Assembly (NCBI RefSeq): GCF_016756595.1
Contig: NZ_AP023261.1
Coordinates: 1-56,663 of the forward strand
Source: Mesorhizobium sp. L-2-11
Lineage (GTDB): Bacteria > Pseudomonadota > Alphaproteobacteria > Rhizobiales > Rhizobiaceae
DNA: 56,663 bases
Direction of reading: 5' to 3'
The notes beneath the pieces were generated by a model. That model saw nothing but the letters and a program-made list of their open reading frames with translations. It had not been told where the DNA came from and did no database searches. The position numbers and the translations under genes are program-made. Position 1 is the first letter of the stretch, and every line of letters begins with the position of its first letter. Shown here one piece after another: positions 56,321 through 56,663 of this stretch.

Positions 56321-56461
56321 AATCTCGGCGTCATCGAAGGTGAACGCCTGCAGCGCGCACGAGGCTATCACGAGGATTACTCGCTGGCCAAGAACCTCGC
56401 CTCGCTGGCGGCGGTGACGGCCATGCTTTTCTGCGCCGCCGTTATTTTGGGAGCGCTCTGA
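56321..56461 (+). CDS. Possible tiny membrane protein (start uncertain)
   Basis: An open frame ends TGA 56459-56461, sharing a base with the next start (TGATG). The last 45 codons give a soluble part (GYHEDYSLAKNLASL) and one membrane helix (AAVTAMLFCAAVILGAL). The junction and the helix look real, but no ATG, GTG or TTG precedes it in a sensible place, so the start may be a rare codon or an upstream one inside the antisense gene. Confidence 0.35.
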   Translation, partial: NLGVIEGERLQRARGYHEDYSLAKNLASLAAVTAMLFCAAVILGAL

Positions 56462-56663
56462 TGAGCGAGACGCTTCCAGCGCTCGTCGACCGCGCCGCGC
56501 AGACGCTGGCTTCGGCCCGCACCGCCGCCGAAATCCTCGACGCGCGCGACAAGGCGGCGATGGTCTACGACATGGCCAAGCGCGCCGGCCGATTGGCCGC
56601 CGCCCGCAATGCCTATGACGAGCTGATCCCAGCAATCCATCGCGCCCAGGCCGATGCGCTGAT
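56461..56663 (+). CDS. Early-operon protein, N-terminal part (3' truncated by window edge)
   Basis: 67 residues visible from ATG 56461, with GGGAG 7 bases upstream. Helical: ETLPALVDRAAQTLASARTA, then AEILDARDKAAMVYDMAKRA and an AYDELIPAIHRAQADAL segment. It runs off the end. The frame at the last base continues into the frame of the first gene of the window if the ends are joined. The rightward early promoter lies upstream. Function unknown. Confidence 0.6.
   Translation, partial: MSETLPALVDRAAQTLASARTAAEILDARDKAAMVYDMAKRAGRLAAARNAYDELIPAIHRAQADAL

Noticed and set aside
1..56663. Insertion sequences or transposases
   Set aside because: No transposase motifs or terminal inverted repeats were found; Mu-like genes are confined to the tail, and replication and integration are of other types.

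Overview
The window reads as a nearly complete temperate tailed-phage genome of an alphaproteobacterium, most likely Rhizobiales (Mesorhizobium/Phyllobacteriaceae-like). The host call rests on uniformly high-GC coding sequence, a GcrA-family regulator (a family confined to alphaproteobacteria), a tRNA-Val(TAC)-type attachment core and many rhizobial-looking phage proteins. No host chromosomal genes are visible. The attachment core lies inside the window with phage genes on both sides, and both window ends fall in what looks like one gene read in one direction. Both facts fit a circular (excised or virion-form) genome cut open inside an early gene rather than an integrated prophage with flanks.

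Layout. (a) 1-11139, rightward: early/accessory operon of tightly overlapping genes with a ParB/Srx-fold DGQHR protein, HD hydrolase, SSB, a DUF2303 protein, a complete DNA polymerase III beta clamp, a Lar-like zinc protein, a Gp37/Gp68 (DUF5131) protein, an ASCH-domain protein, then excisionase-like and integrase genes. (b) 11140-11400: attP with a tRNA-Val 3' half between two pairs of direct repeats. (c) 11401-13686, leftward: lysis module (Rz/Rz1 spanins, holin candidate, TIGR02594-type endolysin). (d) 13763-15491, rightward: a moron-like island (small protein, SGNH hydrolase, FkbM-like methyltransferase). (e) 15499-40484, leftward: tail fibres, a Mu-like contractile tail (gp48/47/46/45/44/43-like baseplate, tape measure, frameshifted tail chaperone, tube, sheath) and a lambda-like head (gpE-like capsid, decoration protein, scaffold, S49 protease, gpW, gpB portal, gpA terminase, small terminase). 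(f) 40485-41256: cos candidate, a gpZ-like gene and an intrinsic terminator. (g) 41257-54690, leftward: early-left operon with an iteron cluster, antirepressor, D5/P4-type helicase, Toprim primase, PAPS-reductase-like protein, a deleted cytosine methyltransferase, small DNA-binding proteins, a helicase-methylase fusion, GcrA, a CII-like regulator, a structured non-coding stretch and a tRNA(CAT). (h) 54691-56663: immunity region with a compact repressor and an Arc-like protein between two matching operator-promoters, a secreted lysogeny-type protein, and the start of the rightward early operon that runs off the right end toward position 1.

How it works together. Repressor sites of the form TCGTAC-N5-GTACGA sit in the spacer/-10 region of two promoters of identical geometry, one firing left and one firing right, so one repressor can silence both early operons. 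Derepression would give replication from the left operon (primase, helicase, iterons) plus SSB and clamp from the right operon, followed by leftward late expression of packaging, head, tail and lysis genes. The most notable structures are the programmed -1 frameshift in the tail chaperone, the paired iteron arrays at 42106-42370, the deleted methyltransferase now in frame with a PAPS-reductase domain, the structured RNA plus tRNA(CAT) at 53822-54119, and the two-SGNH/methyltransferase arrangement around the tail fibre.
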